The notes: generated from the sequence alone by a model not told the origin. Positions 1 to 9,581 are shown, counted from the first letter of the stretch. The stretch: DNA of 64,000 bases from Microbacterium aurugineum (GCF_023101205.1 NZ_CP078078.1:3295411-3359410); one strand, 5' to 3'. Program-made: numbers and translations.

Positions 1-574
1 CTCCCGGCTGCGTCTTCATTGCGGCCGCCATGTCGTGCAGTCCGTCCCAGTCCGTCGGCGGCTCGGTGATGCCGGCGGCCTCGGCGATGTCAGTGCGGTA
101 GAACACGACGCGGGTCTCGACGTACCACGGCACGCCGTAGGAGACGCCGTCCACCAGGTTCGTGGCGTTCGCGCCCTCGAAGAAGACGCTGTCGTCGATC
201 TGCGCGGGCACCGGGTCGAGCGCGTTCAGGCCGGCGAACTCACCCATCCAGGTCGTGCCCACCTGAGCCACGTCCGGTGTGGTGCCTGACGCGATCGCGG
301 CGATGAACTTGTCGTGCGCAGAACCCCAGGGCACCGCGGTGACCTCGACGTCGACGTCGGGGTTCTGTTCCTCGAAGGTCTTCGTCAGCTCGTCGAGGTT
401 CTCCCCCTCGGCTCCCATGGCCCAGACGGTGAGGCTGCCGGTGGCCGGTCCGTCGGAGATGTCCTCCGCTCCTCCGCCCTCCGCGGGCCCGGCATCCGCC
501 CTCCCGCAGGCCGTCAATGTCGCCAGTGTCACGCCGACGAGCGCGAACGCCGCCAGTCTCTTGTTGATTCTCAT
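1..574 (-). CDS. Sugar ABC transporter substrate-binding lipoprotein, C-terminus cut by window edge
   Basis: About 191 residues are visible and the frame runs off the window, so the C-terminal half is missing. The ATG at 574 is preceded by a GAAGG ribosome site. The protein opens with a lipoprotein signal (hydrophobic stretch, then LTAC with Cys23) followed by a Gly/Glu-rich linker. After this comes a family 1 solute-binding fold: LTVWAMG, a TFEEQNPDVDV stretch and WGSAHDKF, then GTTPDVAQVGTTWMGEF. Such proteins catch sugars outside the membrane for a MalFG-type permease. It lies 58 bases downstream of the hydrolase gene on the same strand, so the two are probably co-transcribed and the permease genes should lie beyond position 1. 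The sugar cannot be read from the sequence; a glucan oligosaccharide is an inference from the neighbour. Confidence 0.9.
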   Translation of the reverse strand, partial: MRINKRLAAFALVGVTLATLTACGRADAGPAEGGGAEDISDGPATGSLTVWAMGAEGENLDELTKTFEEQNPDVDVEVTAVPWGSAHDKFIAAIASGTTPDVAQVGTTWMGEFAGLNALDPVPAQIDDSVFFEGANATNLVDGVSYGVPWYVETRVVFYRTDIAEAAGITEPPTDWDGLHDMAAAMKTQPG

Positions 575-632
575 GTGATCGCCTTCCGATCTGATGGGGT
601 CTTGCTTCTTGTCGACGCCTGGCGGACGCTGC

Positions 633-2258
633 TCAGGCGCGTCCGGCACCGAACCTCTCGATACCGATGACCGGGCGGAGCCGGTTTTCGACGGCCCGCG
701 TCGCGAAGCCTCGACGGACGACGCCGTCACAGAGCACGTTGCCGATCGCGCCCATCACCATCGCCTGATCGAGCGAGAGGTGACGACGGGAGACCGTGCC
801 CGATCGCACGGCGACGGCGTCGAAGAAGCCGCCGCGCCCGTACGCGTCGAAGTCCCGCTGGATGTTCGCGAGGTTCGTGAACGCCTCCGCCGGCTCGTGC
901 ATCATCGCGAGGAACGCGGCGTGCGGGGTGACCACGCCGTCTCCGTAGGTCGGTGTCGGGTTCGTCGCCGGCCGACAGTCGCCGAAGCCGGGGTCGAAAT
1001 TCGTTCCCTCCTGGTCGGACAGGTAACCGTCGGGGTTGAGTCCGAGCGCGTCGACGCCGTACTCGCGGTACCCGCCTGCCGGGTTGCTCGACGGGCTGAA
1101 CCCCCAATAGCCGTAGCCGGCCTCGTCGAGACCGTGCTCGCGCTGCGCCCGCACGTGCAGCGGGTGATTGCGCCCCCAGCTCCCGGGCGCCCACCGGGCC
1201 TCCGGCACGAACACGTCGGGCATGAGCTCCTCGAACATGCTGCCGCCCCAGCCCGGCACGATGCGCATCCCGCGGTAGGTGTACGCGCCTTCGTAGACGT
1301 CGAGACCGAAGTAGGTGCGACTCTCACCCACGGGCTGCATCTCGTGCCACGACCAGTCACAGGAGGCCGGGAAGGTGCGCCAGGACGCGTAGTACTGCTT
1401 TCCGGGGATCTGTCCCGTGATGATCCCGAGATAGGTGGTGATGCGCGTCTCGGACACCACGGTGTCGTAGTGGTGCGTGGTCAGCCACACCGGTTCGCCG
1501 CCGACGTGCGTGCCCCGGTAGACGCCGCCCGGCCGGTCGTGGTCGAAGGGGAAGAAGCCGCCGTGGATGAGTCCGCCCTCGCGCACCAGGTGCTCGGGGT
1601 CGCTGTTGTCGTTGTAGAACGCGTCCCACCGCATCCGGTCGAAGGCCTTGGACGCCCAGTGCGCCGCGCCCCGATCCGCGTTCTTCACCGTGAGCAGCGC
1701 GGCACCCAGCCATCCGTTGTCGACGCTGGAGCAGAAAGGATGGATGACATCGCCCGAATCGGGCCACGTGCGCAGCGCCTTGCCCGTGGCTTCGTCATAC
1801 CAGTTGTAGTACATGCCGCTCGGGGCGTGATGCTCCATGCGGTCGAGGGTCTTCAGGGTGCGGATGAGACGCCCGGTCGCTTCGCCCCGTGAGATGAGGC
1901 CGAGTTCTCGGGCGACGAGCGTCGACCACAGATAGCCACCGATGTTCGTCGGAGACGTGTAGCCGGAGCGCTCCCCGACGCTGAGCCCCTCGGTGATGTT
2001 GTCGGCGGGGAGGCCGGTGCGCGGGTCGGTCATCGCGACGAGGCTCCGCCAGGTGTCGGCCGCCCACCCCCGCACCTGGCGCGTGTCGAATCGGCGCGTC
2101 TGCGCGTTCAGGCCGCCGCGAAGAAGAGCGGGCGCCGCGACCGGCGACTCGACGGGTGCGGCAGCAGCCGGGAGCGCAGGGGTCATCGCGACGGTCGCCA
2201 GCGAGGCCGCCCCGGCCACGAGAAAGGTGCGCCGGTCGAAGGCTCGACGGTCGTTCAT
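633..2258 (-). CDS. Secreted glucoamylase-like (PF10091/GH144-type) glycoside hydrolase with Tat signal
   Basis: 541 residues. The N-terminus has a twin-arginine signal (DRRTFLVAGA, residues 8-17, then a hydrophobic run and an AAAAP cleavage region near 35), so export is folded, by Tat. The mature part is an (alpha/alpha)6-type all-helical hydrolase of the 'glycoamylase' class: TSPTNIGGYLWS at 101-112, SSVDNGWLGAALL at 177-189, then GWGGSMFEELMPD and WGFSPSSNP, and near the end DGVVTPHAAFLAMM. These blocks are typical of PF10091 proteins, which include beta-1,2-glucanases (GH144); the exact substrate is uncertain. It is the first gene of a unit with the downstream sugar-binding protein and has a strong palindrome 80 bases upstream. 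It probably cuts an external glucan to feed that importer (inference). Confidence 0.85.
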   Translation of the reverse strand: MNDRRAFDRRTFLVAGAASLATVAMTPALPAAAAPVESPVAAPALLRGGLNAQTRRFDTRQVRGWAADTWRSLVAMTDPRTGLPADNITEGLSVGERSGYTSPTNIGGYLWSTLVARELGLISRGEATGRLIRTLKTLDRMEHHAPSGMYYNWYDEATGKALRTWPDSGDVIHPFCSSVDNGWLGAALLTVKNADRGAAHWASKAFDRMRWDAFYNDNSDPEHLVREGGLIHGGFFPFDHDRPGGVYRGTHVGGEPVWLTTHHYDTVVSETRITTYLGIITGQIPGKQYYASWRTFPASCDWSWHEMQPVGESRTYFGLDVYEGAYTYRGMRIVPGWGGSMFEELMPDVFVPEARWAPGSWGRNHPLHVRAQREHGLDEAGYGYWGFSPSSNPAGGYREYGVDALGLNPDGYLSDQEGTNFDPGFGDCRPATNPTPTYGDGVVTPHAAFLAMMHEPAEAFTNLANIQRDFDAYGRGGFFDAVAVRSGTVSRRHLSLDQAMVMGAIGNVLCDGVVRRGFATRAVENRLRPVIGIERFGAGRA

Positions 2259-2337
2259 GTGCTCTGCTCCGTTCCACAGGACAGCTCTGCCCCGCTCAGG
2301 CGACGCCTCGCTGCGCCGTGCACCGACGATAGCGCAG

Positions 2338-2361
2338 AAAACCGTTCATGTGAACGGTTTT
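2338..2361. promoter_or_regulatory. Perfect 11-bp inverted repeat, probable operator
   Basis: Arms AAAACCGTTCA (2338-2348) and TGAACGGTTTT (2351-2361) are perfect complements separated by TG. It lies 80-103 bases upstream of the glycoside hydrolase start and is much more A/T-rich than its surroundings. The form fits a dimeric repressor site (LacI or GntR type is possible), but no regulator gene is in this part of the window. Confidence 0.65.
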
Positions 2362-2684
2362 CTCTCGACAACCCCCCATTCCAGGGGATCCGTCGACCCG
2401 TGGCGGGATCGCGCGTCGGTCCGCACGAACCTGGCCGCGCGTGGCCAGGCACGTGGCCGTGGCCCGGCTTCACGCAGCCGCGTTCACAACTCCTCAAAAA
2501 CGTGCGTGTTCGACGCCGGATGGCCGTCTGCGGACCGAAACGACCCCGCATTTGAGGAGTTGTTCACCGCGACAGCCGTTCACAACTCAGGAAGAGCGTC
2601 GTCCGAGCGGCGCATCGCCGCGGCGGTCGCAGCGGGCGCAGCGGAGTCGTCCTGATCCGTGCCCTCCCGAGCGACACGCCTCGA
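2362..2684. other. Non-coding stretch with REP-like repeats
   Basis: I see no credible gene here: the open frames have no ribosome site and their codon use does not resemble that of the neighbours. The only structure is at 2486-2589: ACAACTCCTCAAA (2486-2498) is repeated inverted at 2551-2563, and CGTTCACAACTC occurs directly at 2481-2492 and again at 2579-2590. These look like dispersed intergenic repeats. Confidence 0.6.
2486..2563. repeat. 13-bp inverted repeat, REP-like
   Basis: ACAACTCCTCAAA at 2486-2498 and its exact complement at 2551-2563, 52 bases apart. A third, partly diverged copy starts at 2579. The spacing is large for a simple terminator. It is more likely part of a dispersed repeat family. 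Confidence 0.6.
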
Positions 2685-3119
2685 TCACTGCGGGGCAGGG
2701 CGTCCTCGCGTGAGGTGCTGGATGGCCATCTCGGCGATGGGAGTCATCGCGGATGCGTCGGAGCCCTCGGGAGTCACGAAACGGAGCCAGTCGAGTCCGA
2801 CGCGTACATCCAGCACCGGCCGGCCGTAGAAGTCGACGCCGGAGAGCGCAGCATCCGCACCCGCAACGGTGACAGGGGTCTCACCATCGAGCGTCTCGAA
2901 CGCCCACGCACCCGAAGGGAGGGTTGTGAACGAGAGCAACGTGGCGTCGTTGTAGACGTCCTGCCCTTCGGCGTACATGCAGTAGCGGCCCCCGCCGTTC
3001 ACGTAGTACACCTCAGCGGGAACGCCCCACCCTCCCAGCCGGGTGTGATCGACGATCTCGACAGGCGTGCCCAGCTGCTCAGTCAGCTCTTCTGCGGTGA
3101 GAAGGCTCTCACACGCCAA
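2685..3119 (-). pseudogene. C-terminal piece of a possibly split lipoprotein (or small stand-alone protein)
   Basis: 144 residues from a TTG start; no signal peptide and no known function. It begins directly with a domain-like segment (CESLLTAEELTEQLG) and has two cysteines (CESLL, YCMYAEG). The upstream lipoprotein frame ends at TAA 3141-3143 in exactly the same reading frame, only seven codons before this TTG. Reading through that TAA would give one continuous protein of about 356 residues with two domains of similar style. An unexported protein starting inside a domain is unlikely, so I favour a nonsense-split gene. The alternative is a separate gene translated from TTG with the weak AGTGAGG site. 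Confidence 0.5.
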
Positions 3120-3140
3120 TCCGGCGACCTCACTCGCCCC

Positions 3141-3755
3141 TTACTCGACGTCGCGGAGTGTTCCGGAGGCCGATGCCAGCAGCCCCGCCATCGCGGTCCG
3201 CACACGGTCGGCGTCGCTCTCGACGAGCCCCGATGCTCGGAGCATCCCCGTCATCAGCACGTCACCGTCGCGGAGGCTGACCTGGCAGTGGCCGTCACCA
3301 CACCAGACGTCTTCGCGCTCAGGAAACCGCCCCCCTCGCGTGACGACGCCGTCGACGATGACCTGCGCATTCGGAACGATCACGATCTCCCAGACGAGAT
3401 CCATGCTCCCCTCGGCGCCGGAGCTCACCGGGTCCCCGGCTGAGCACCCGATGCCGCCCGCCCGCTGCATCATGAACTGTGGGGGTCCGGGATACCAGTT
3501 CGGCGCGTTGACCTGCAGCAGCGCGTCCTTCTCCCCTTCGACCGAGGCACCCAGCAGGGAGATCACGACGCCGGACACATCGTCGCACGTCACATCGAAC
3601 GCGGCTTCGGGAGCGACGATCGGCTCCTGGGTGGGCGTCGGCGTCGGCGCCTGAGACGACGCCGACGGGCTCGGTGGGACCACCGGCTCAGGACTACATC
3701 CGGACAGCACGATGACGGCGGCGACACCGAGAAGGGCGAGAGAACGCAGGCGCAT
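3141..3755 (-). CDS. Lipoprotein of unknown function (N-terminal part of possible two-domain protein)
   Basis: 204 residues. The lipoprotein signal is clear: MRLRSLALLG, a hydrophobic core and LSGC with Cys20, then a long Pro/Ser/Thr linker (residues 23-48) that would hold the domain off the membrane. The mature part carries a DVTCDDVSGVVISLLGA segment and paired cysteines (GIGCSAGD, WCGDGHC), so disulfides are likely. I do not recognise the family. It ends at a TAA that is in frame with the following 144-residue frame, so this may be the first part of a broken gene. Divergent from purL. Confidence 0.75.
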   Translation of the reverse strand: MRLRSLALLGVAAVIVLSGCSPEPVVPPSPSASSQAPTPTPTQEPIVAPEAAFDVTCDDVSGVVISLLGASVEGEKDALLQVNAPNWYPGPPQFMMQRAGGIGCSAGDPVSSGAEGSMDLVWEIVIVPNAQVIVDGVVTRGGRFPEREDVWCGDGHCQVSLRDGDVLMTGMLRASGLVESDADRVRTAMAGLLASASGTLRDVE

Positions 3756-3849
3756 ACCGCCACCCTACGAAGCCTGGCGACGGCTTCGACGGAGCCGAGT
3801 GCAACGATCCGATGACGCCCGCCAGGAATCGGGGCCGAACCCGCGCCGG

Positions 3850-3855
3850 TAGACT
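3850..3855 (+). promoter_or_regulatory. Probable -10 box of purL (TAGACT)
   Basis: TAGACT matches the actinobacterial TANNNT form and sits 36 bases before the chosen purL start. Transcription would start near 3862 and give a short leader with its own ribosome site (GGAG at 3883-3886). Confidence 0.45.
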
Positions 3856-3891
3856 GGACATGCCCCGCCGGCCCCTTCCCTTGGAGTGCGC

Positions 3892-6222
3892 GTGACCACC
3901 GCCCCTGCACCTTCCCCCCAGCACGTCCCCGACTCCGTCGAGAACGCGATCGCGACGCCCGAGAAGGAGCAGCCCTACGGGGCCCTCGGACTCAAGCCCG
4001 ATGAGTACGAGCGCATCAAGGAGATCCTCGGCCGCCGGCCCACCTCGGGCGAGCTGGCGATGTACTCCGTGATGTGGTCGGAGCACTGCTCCTACAAGTC
4101 GTCGAAGAACTACCTGCGCCGCTTCGGCCAGAAGGTCTCCGACGAGATGAAGGAACGCCTCATGGTGGGCATGGGCCAGAACGCGGGCGTCGTCGACGTC
4201 GGCGAGGGCTGGGCCGTCACCTTCAAGGCCGAGTCGCACAACCACCCGTCGTTCATCGAGCCCTTCCAGGGTGCGGCGACCGGCGTCGGCGGCATCGTCC
4301 GCGACATCATCTCGATGGGCGCCCGCCCGGTCGCGGTCATGGACGCCCTGCGCTTCGGTGCGGTCGACCATCCTGACACCGCCCGCGTCGTGCATGGTGT
4401 GACCAGCGGCATCAGCTTCTACGGCAACTGCCTGGGCCTCCCGAACATCGGCGGCGAGACGGTCTTCGACGCCGTCTACCAGGCCAACCCGCTCGTGAAC
4501 GCGCTCGCGGTGGGGGTGCTGCGTCACGAAGACCTCAAGCTCGCCAACGCGACCGGCGTCGGCAACAAGGTCGTCCTGTTCGGTGCCCGCACGGGTGGCG
4601 ACGGCATCGGCGGCGCGAGCATCCTCGCCTCCGACTCCTTCGACTCCACCGGGCCGACCAAGCGCCCCGCGGTGCAGGTGGGCGACCCCTTCGCCGAGAA
4701 GGTGCTGATCGAGTGCTGCCTCGAGCTGTACCGCGGCGAGCTCGTCGAGGCGATCCAGGACCTGGGCGCCGCCGGCATCTCCTGCGCGACCAGCGAGCTG
4801 GCGGCCAACGGCAACAGCGGCATGAAGGTCTCGCTCGACAACGTCCTGCTGCGCGACCCCACGCTCACGGCTGAGGAGATCCTCATGTCGGAGTCGCAGG
4901 AGCGCATGATGGCGATCGTCGCGCCCGAGAAGCTCGACGCGTTCCTCGAGGTCGTGAACAAGTGGGAGGTCGAAACCTCCGTGCTCGGCGAGGTCACCGG
5001 TGACGGACGCCTCATCATCGACTGGCAGGGCGAGCGCATCGTCGACGTCGACCCCTCGACGGTCGCGGTCGACGGCCCCGTCTACGACCGCCCGGTCGCC
5101 TACCCGACGTGGATCGACGCCCTCCAGGCAGACGCCGCCGAGAACCTCCCCCGCTCGAACGACCCGGAGACGCTGCGCGAGCAGTTCCTCGACATCGTCG
5201 CCTCGCCGAACCTCGCCGACACGAGCTGGATCACCAACCAGTACGACTACTACGTGCTCGGCAACACCGCGCTGAGCTTCCCCGACGACGCCGGCATGAT
5301 CCGCGTCGACGAGGAGTCCGGCCTCGGCTTCGCGGTCTCGACCGACGCCAACGGCCGCTACTGCCAGCTCGACCCGTACGCAGGAGCGCAGTTGGCCCTC
5401 GCCGAGGCGTACCGCAACGTCGCCGTCACCGGTGCTGTGCCGACCGCGATCACCGACTGCCTCAACTTCGGCTCGCCCGAGAACCCCGAGGTCATGTGGC
5501 AGTTCGGCCAGACGGTCGACGGCCTGGCCGACGGATGCTACGAGCTGGGAACCCCGGTCACCGGCGGCAACGTCTCGTTCTACAACCAGACCGGCGACGT
5601 GCCGATCCACCCGACCCCGCTGGTCGGCGTGCTCGGCATCATCGACGACGTCTCGCGCCGCATCCCCTCCGGCTGGCAGGACGAGGGCCAGAACATCTAC
5701 CTGCTCGGCACCACCTCGACCGAGCTCTCCGGTTCCGCATGGGCGGACGTGGTGCACCAGCACCTCGGCGGTCTGCCGCCTGCGGTCGACCTCGCGGCGG
5801 AGAAGCGCCTCGCCGGTCTGCTCTCTGCGGCTCGCGACGAGTGGCTGATCTCCTCGGCGCACGACCTCTCCGAGGGTGGCCTCGCGCAGGGCCTCGCCGA
5901 GGGCGTCATGCGTTTCGGCGTCGGCGCCCGCGTCTGGCTGAACGAGATCATCGAGCGCGATGGGGTGGATGCCGCATCCGCGCTGTTCTCCGAGTCGACC
6001 GGCCGCGTGCTGGTGACCGTGCCCCGTGAGGACGACGTGAAGTTCCGCGGCCTCTGCGAGGGACGCGACTACCCGGTGATGCGCATCGGCGTGACGGACG
6101 ACGAGGGCGCGAAGCTCGAGGTCCAGGGCGTCTTCACCGTCTCGGTCGCCGAGCTCCGCGAGCGCTCGCAGGCCACGCTCCCGTCCTACTTCGGTCCGAC
6201 CGTCACGGAGGTCAGCGCATGA
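3892..6222 (+). CDS. purL: Phosphoribosylformylglycinamidine synthase subunit PurL
   Basis: 776 residues. Catalyses the ATP- and glutamine-dependent conversion of FGAR to FGAM in purine synthesis; in this small-PurL form it works with PurQ and PurS. Hallmarks: a linker region ending in [15 protein letters not shown], then [12 protein letters not shown] with the nucleotide-binding histidines, two AIRS-like halves, and ALNFGSP-type ([12 protein letters not shown]) and [14 protein letters not shown] blocks. The frame is open from GTG 3886, but GTG 3892 is better because GGAG at 3883-3886 is then correctly spaced. purQ and purS are not next to it in this window. The stop overlaps the start of a small membrane protein by four bases. 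Confidence 0.97.
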   Translation: MTTAPAPSPQHVPDSVENAIATPEKEQPYGALGLKPDEYERIKEILGRRPTSGELAMYSVMWSEHCSYKSSKNYLRRFGQKVSDEMKERLMVGMGQNAGVVDVGEGWAVTFKAESHNHPSFIEPFQGAATGVGGIVRDIISMGARPVAVMDALRFGAVDHPDTARVVHGVTSGISFYGNCLGLPNIGGETVFDAVYQANPLVNALAVGVLRHEDLKLANATGVGNKVVLFGARTGGDGIGGASILASDSFDSTGPTKRPAVQVGDPFAEKVLIECCLELYRGELVEAIQDLGAAGISCATSELAANGNSGMKVSLDNVLLRDPTLTAEEILMSESQERMMAIVAPEKLDAFLEVVNKWEVETSVLGEVTGDGRLIIDWQGERIVDVDPSTVAVDGPVYDRPVAYPTWIDALQADAAENLPRSNDPETLREQFLDIVASPNLADTSWITNQYDYYVLGNTALSFPDDAGMIRVDEESGLGFAVSTDANGRYCQLDPYAGAQLALAEAYRNVAVTGAVPTAITDCLNFGSPENPEVMWQFGQTVDGLADGCYELGTPVTGGNVSFYNQTGDVPIHPTPLVGVLGIIDDVSRRIPSGWQDEGQNIYLLGTTSTELSGSAWADVVHQHLGGLPPAVDLAAEKRLAGLLSAARDEWLISSAHDLSEGGLAQGLAEGVMRFGVGARVWLNEIIERDGVDAASALFSESTGRVLVTVPREDDVKFRGLCEGRDYPVMRIGVTDDEGAKLEVQGVFTVSVAELRERSQATLPSYFGPTVTEVSA

Positions 6223-6359
6223 GCGACAACCTGAGCGAGGACTACGGCGACCTCGGCGAGAAGCGCAACCGGCGCATCCGCATCGTCGCGTGGACGGTCA
6301 TCATCGCGCTGATCCTCGCCGGTGGCGGCGCGACGGTGCTGACGCTGCTCCTCGGCTGA
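6219..6359 (+). CDS. Small single-span membrane protein
   Basis: 46 residues, translated from ATG 6219 that overlaps the purL stop (ATGA), so it is translationally coupled to purL. A charged N-terminus ([18 protein letters not shown]) is followed by one hydrophobic helix (about residues 23-45). Function is unknown; it is probably an inner-membrane anchored small protein. Its codon bias is normal for the region. Confidence 0.7.
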   Translation: MSDNLSEDYGDLGEKRNRRIRIVAWTVIIALILAGGGATVLTLLLG

Positions 6360-6392
6360 GACTCAACGCCGACCGCACGACACACGCGCGAC

Positions 6393-6965
6393 TCAGCGCG
6401 TGAAGAGGTACCGGATCAGCTCGATGATCCCGCCGGGTCCGTGGCTCTCGCGACCGAGCGACTCCACGATGATCGCCCCGAGGATCGCCCGACCGATCTG
6501 GGTGACGGGCGCGTCTTCCGGCAGCTCGCCGTCGCGGATCCCGCCGCGCAGACGCTCGGAGAGATGCTGCTCGACGCCGAGGCTTCCTCCGAGGTGAGCG
6601 CCGACCGCGGCATCCTCCGCGGCGGCGGCGACCAGCGACTGCAGCAACGCCTGACCCTGCGTCGTCTCGAGGATTCGGAAGACCGACTGCAGCCATGCCT
6701 CGACGTCGGCGAACAGGTCACCCGTGTCCGGCACGACGAAATCGACGGGGATGAGGCGCCCGTCGACCAGGCAGTCCGCGATCAGCGCACCCCGCGACGG
6801 CCACCAGCGATAGATGGTCTGCTTGCCCACCCCGGCTTCCTTGGCGATGCCCTCGATCGTGAGCCGGTCGTACCCCTGGGCGTGGAACAGGCGGGAGGTC
6901 GCGTCGAGGATCGCTTCGCGCGCCGCGGTGCTGCGCACGGGCCCGCTGCGATGCTCGTTGACCAT
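6393..6965 (-). CDS. TetR-family transcriptional regulator
   Basis: 190 residues. The N-terminal helix-turn-helix is typical (AAREAILDATSRLFHAQGYD, then IEGIAKEAGVGKQTIYRWW at about residues 37-55), and the C-terminal half is a ligand-binding helical domain of the TetR_C type. It is divergent from the MMPL transporter at 7035, with fewer than 70 bases between the two starts, so it most likely represses that pump and itself. The ligand is unknown. The ATG at 6965 is the first in frame. Confidence 0.9.
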   Translation of the reverse strand: MVNEHRSGPVRSTAAREAILDATSRLFHAQGYDRLTIEGIAKEAGVGKQTIYRWWPSRGALIADCLVDGRLIPVDFVVPDTGDLFADVEAWLQSVFRILETTQGQALLQSLVAAAAEDAAVGAHLGGSLGVEQHLSERLRGGIRDGELPEDAPVTQIGRAILGAIIVESLGRESHGPGGIIELIRYLFTR

Positions 6966-7005
6966 GGACTCAGGATAGCCACAGATCCCTAGACGAGACG
7001 TGCCG

Positions 7006-7011
7006 TATGAT
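7006..7011 (+). promoter_or_regulatory. -10 box TATGAT of the MMPL transporter
   Basis: TATGAT lies 23 bases before GTG 7035 and predicts transcription from about 7018, just ahead of the AAGGAG ribosome site (7023-7028). No good -35 is visible, as expected of a regulated promoter. Any TetR site must lie within 6966-7020. Confidence 0.5.
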
Positions 7012-7034
7012 CTTTGAGTCTGAAGGAGACCACT

Positions 7035-9581
7035 GTGGCATCACTGCTGTACCGTCTGGGTTCGTTCGCTGCGCGCAAGGCCTGGACGGTGATCGTCTCG
7101 TGGGTCGTGATCCTCGGCCTCGGCGTCGGTGCCTTCCTCACCCTCGGCGGCACGCTGAGCAACAGCTTCGACATCCCCGGCACCGCCTCCGGCGCCGTGA
7201 CCGACGAGCTCGCCGACAAGCTCCCCGACACCGCCGGCGGCACGGGCACCGTCGTCTACCGGACCGAAGACGGATCGCCGTTCACCGACGAGCAGAAGCA
7301 GGAGATCTCCGACCTCGCCGTGAGCGCGGAGGACCTCGACGGCGTCGCCCGGGTGATCGACCCCTTCGACGCGCAGCAGCAGCAGGACGAGCAGGCGCAG
7401 AAGCTCGCCGACGGTCAGGCGCAGATCACCGACGGCCGCACGCAGCTGGATGCGGCCCAGACCCAGCTCGATGACGGCAGGGCTCAGCTCGAGGCCGGGA
7501 TCGCGCAGCTCACCGCCGCCCGCGCCCAGGCGGAGCAGTCCGGAGCCGGCCCCGAGCAGCTGGCCGCCCTCGATGCGCAGCTGGCCGCGCTGAACGCACA
7601 GGCGGCCGAACTCGAGGCCCAGCAGGCGACTCTCGCGTCGAAGAGAATCGAACTGGACGAGAACTCCGATCAGGTCGAGCTGGGCACGACCCTCCTCGCC
7701 CTCTCGGACGGCATCGGCGTGGTCTCCGAAGACGGATCGACCGCCATCGTCAACATCTCCTTCGTCGACCCGCGTCTCGAGCTCTCCGAAGAGGTGAAGC
7801 AGGGCGCGATCGACCACTTCGAGTCCGCACCGATCGACGGCGTCGAGGTCGACTTCGGCACCGACATCGCACAGGGCGTCCCGGAGATCTTCGGCGTCGG
7901 AGAGGCTGTCGGTCTCGCGTTCGCCGCGATCGTCCTCATCGTGATGCTGGGCTCGCTCCTCGCCGCCGCTCTCCCGATCGTCACGGCCATCGTCGGTGTG
8001 GGCGTCGGCGTGACGGCATCCCTCGCGTTCTCGGGCGTGGTGAACATGGCCTCGGTGACGCCGGTCCTCGGTGTCATGCTCGGCCTCGCGGTGGGCATCG
8101 ACTACTCCCTGTTCATCGTGAACCGACACCGCAAGCAGATGCTCGCCGGCGTCCCGGTGCGAGAGTCCATCGGTCTCGCGACGGGAACCTCCGGCACGGC
8201 CGTCGTCTTCGCCGGCACGACGGTGATCGTCGCCCTCCTCGCCCTCAACGTCACCGGCGTCCCCTTCCTCGGCCTCATGGGAACGGTCGGCGCGGTGTGC
8301 GTCGCGGTGGCCGTGCTCGTCGCGATCACCCTCGCCCCCGCCATCCTCGGCCTCGTCGGTCCGCGCCTGCTCAGCCGTCGCGCGCGCGGCACGATCGGCG
8401 AGGAGCACGCCGCGGGCAAGCCGGTGAAGCGCATGTCGACGCTCCGAGCCGTGGTCACCGCCGTCGTGAGTGTCGTCGCCCTGCTGATCATCGCGATCCC
8501 CGCAATGTCGATGCGACTCGGACTGCCGGACGGTTCGAGCGAGCCGAGCGACTCCACCAGCTACCGCGCCTTCCAGACCGTCGACGAACAGTTCGGCGCG
8601 GGCGCGAACGGCCCTCTGCTCGTCACCGCGACCCTGGACGACGCGGTCAGCGACGACGACCTGCTCGCCACGCAGGTCACGATCGCGCAGGCCATCGCCG
8701 ACCAGGACGACGTGGTCGCCGTCGCACCGATCGCGACCTCCGACGACAACACCCTGCTCGCGTTCCAGGTCGTGCCGGAGGAGGGACCGAACAGCGCGTC
8801 GACCGAGACACTCGTGCAGGACCTGCGCTCGATGCCGGCGATCGACGACGGGATCACCCTCGGTGTGGCAGGTCAGGCCGCGATCAACATCGACATCTCG
8901 GAAGCCCTGGCGGGAGTCCTGCCTCTGTACCTCGTGGTCGTGGTCGGGCTCTCCCTGCTCATCATGATCGTGGTGTTCCGGTCGCTGCTCGTGCCGATCA
9001 TCGCCACGGGCGGGTTCGTCCTCTCCCTGTTCGCGACCTACGGGCTGATCGTGGCCGTGTTCCAGTTCGGCTGGGGCGCCGAGATCATCGGGCTGCACAG
9101 CACCGGACCGATCCTGAGCTTCCTGCCCGTGATCCTCGTCGGCATCCTGTTCGGGCTGGCCATGGACTATCAGCTGTTCCTCGCTTCCGGCATGCGCGAG
9201 GCGTATGTGCACGGGGCCTCGGCGCGGGATGCCGTCGCCCAGGGCTTCCGCGCCGGCCGCTCGGTCGTGATCGCCGCCGCGCTCATCATGGTGTCGGTGT
9301 TCGGCGGGTTCATCTTCTCGGAGTCGACGATCATCCGCTCGATCGGATTCGGGTTGGCGTTCGGGGTGCTGCTCGACGCCTTCGTGGTGCGGATGCTGCT
9401 CATGCCCGCCCTCATGCACCTGCTCGGACGCTCGGCGTGGTGGCTGCCGCGATGGCTCGACCGCCTGCTGCCGAACGTCGACATGGAAGGTGCCGCGCTC
9501 GAACGCGACCACCCCGGCATGAAGGCGGTGGCCGTGCCGACCACGACCGACTCGGTACCGACGCGAACCCCGACGGTGTAG
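7035..9581 (+). CDS. MMPL/RND-family transporter
   Basis: 848 residues. Proton-driven efflux or lipid-export protein of the MmpL/YdfJ group in the cytoplasmic membrane. One helix (about 15-35) is followed by an extracytoplasmic domain containing a long Gln/Ala/Leu heptad region (AQKLADGQAQITDGRTQLDA and onward, about residues 115-205), which should form a coiled coil. Next come a first multi-helix MMPL bundle with VGIDYSLFIVNRHRK, a second periplasmic domain, and a second bundle with FGLAMDYQLFLASGMRE. The start is GTG 7035 with AAGGAG six bases ahead; the frame is open 21 bases further but without a ribosome site. The divergent TetR gene is the likely regulator. The substrate is unknown. Confidence 0.92.
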   Translation: MASLLYRLGSFAARKAWTVIVSWVVILGLGVGAFLTLGGTLSNSFDIPGTASGAVTDELADKLPDTAGGTGTVVYRTEDGSPFTDEQKQEISDLAVSAEDLDGVARVIDPFDAQQQQDEQAQKLADGQAQITDGRTQLDAAQTQLDDGRAQLEAGIAQLTAARAQAEQSGAGPEQLAALDAQLAALNAQAAELEAQQATLASKRIELDENSDQVELGTTLLALSDGIGVVSEDGSTAIVNISFVDPRLELSEEVKQGAIDHFESAPIDGVEVDFGTDIAQGVPEIFGVGEAVGLAFAAIVLIVMLGSLLAAALPIVTAIVGVGVGVTASLAFSGVVNMASVTPVLGVMLGLAVGIDYSLFIVNRHRKQMLAGVPVRESIGLATGTSGTAVVFAGTTVIVALLALNVTGVPFLGLMGTVGAVCVAVAVLVAITLAPAILGLVGPRLLSRRARGTIGEEHAAGKPVKRMSTLRAVVTAVVSVVALLIIAIPAMSMRLGLPDGSSEPSDSTSYRAFQTVDEQFGAGANGPLLVTATLDDAVSDDDLLATQVTIAQAIADQDDVVAVAPIATSDDNTLLAFQVVPEEGPNSASTETLVQDLRSMPAIDDGITLGVAGQAAINIDISEALAGVLPLYLVVVVGLSLLIMIVVFRSLLVPIIATGGFVLSLFATYGLIVAVFQFGWGAEIIGLHSTGPILSFLPVILVGILFGLAMDYQLFLASGMREAYVHGASARDAVAQGFRAGRSVVIAAALIMVSVFGGFIFSESTIIRSIGFGLAFGVLLDAFVVRMLLMPALMHLLGRSAWWLPRWLDRLLPNVDMEGAALERDHPGMKAVAVPTTTDSVPTRTPTV

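Noticed and set aside
3694..5862. 722-codon minus-strand frame over purL
   Set aside because: Same antisense artefact; no domain visible, and purL is certain.
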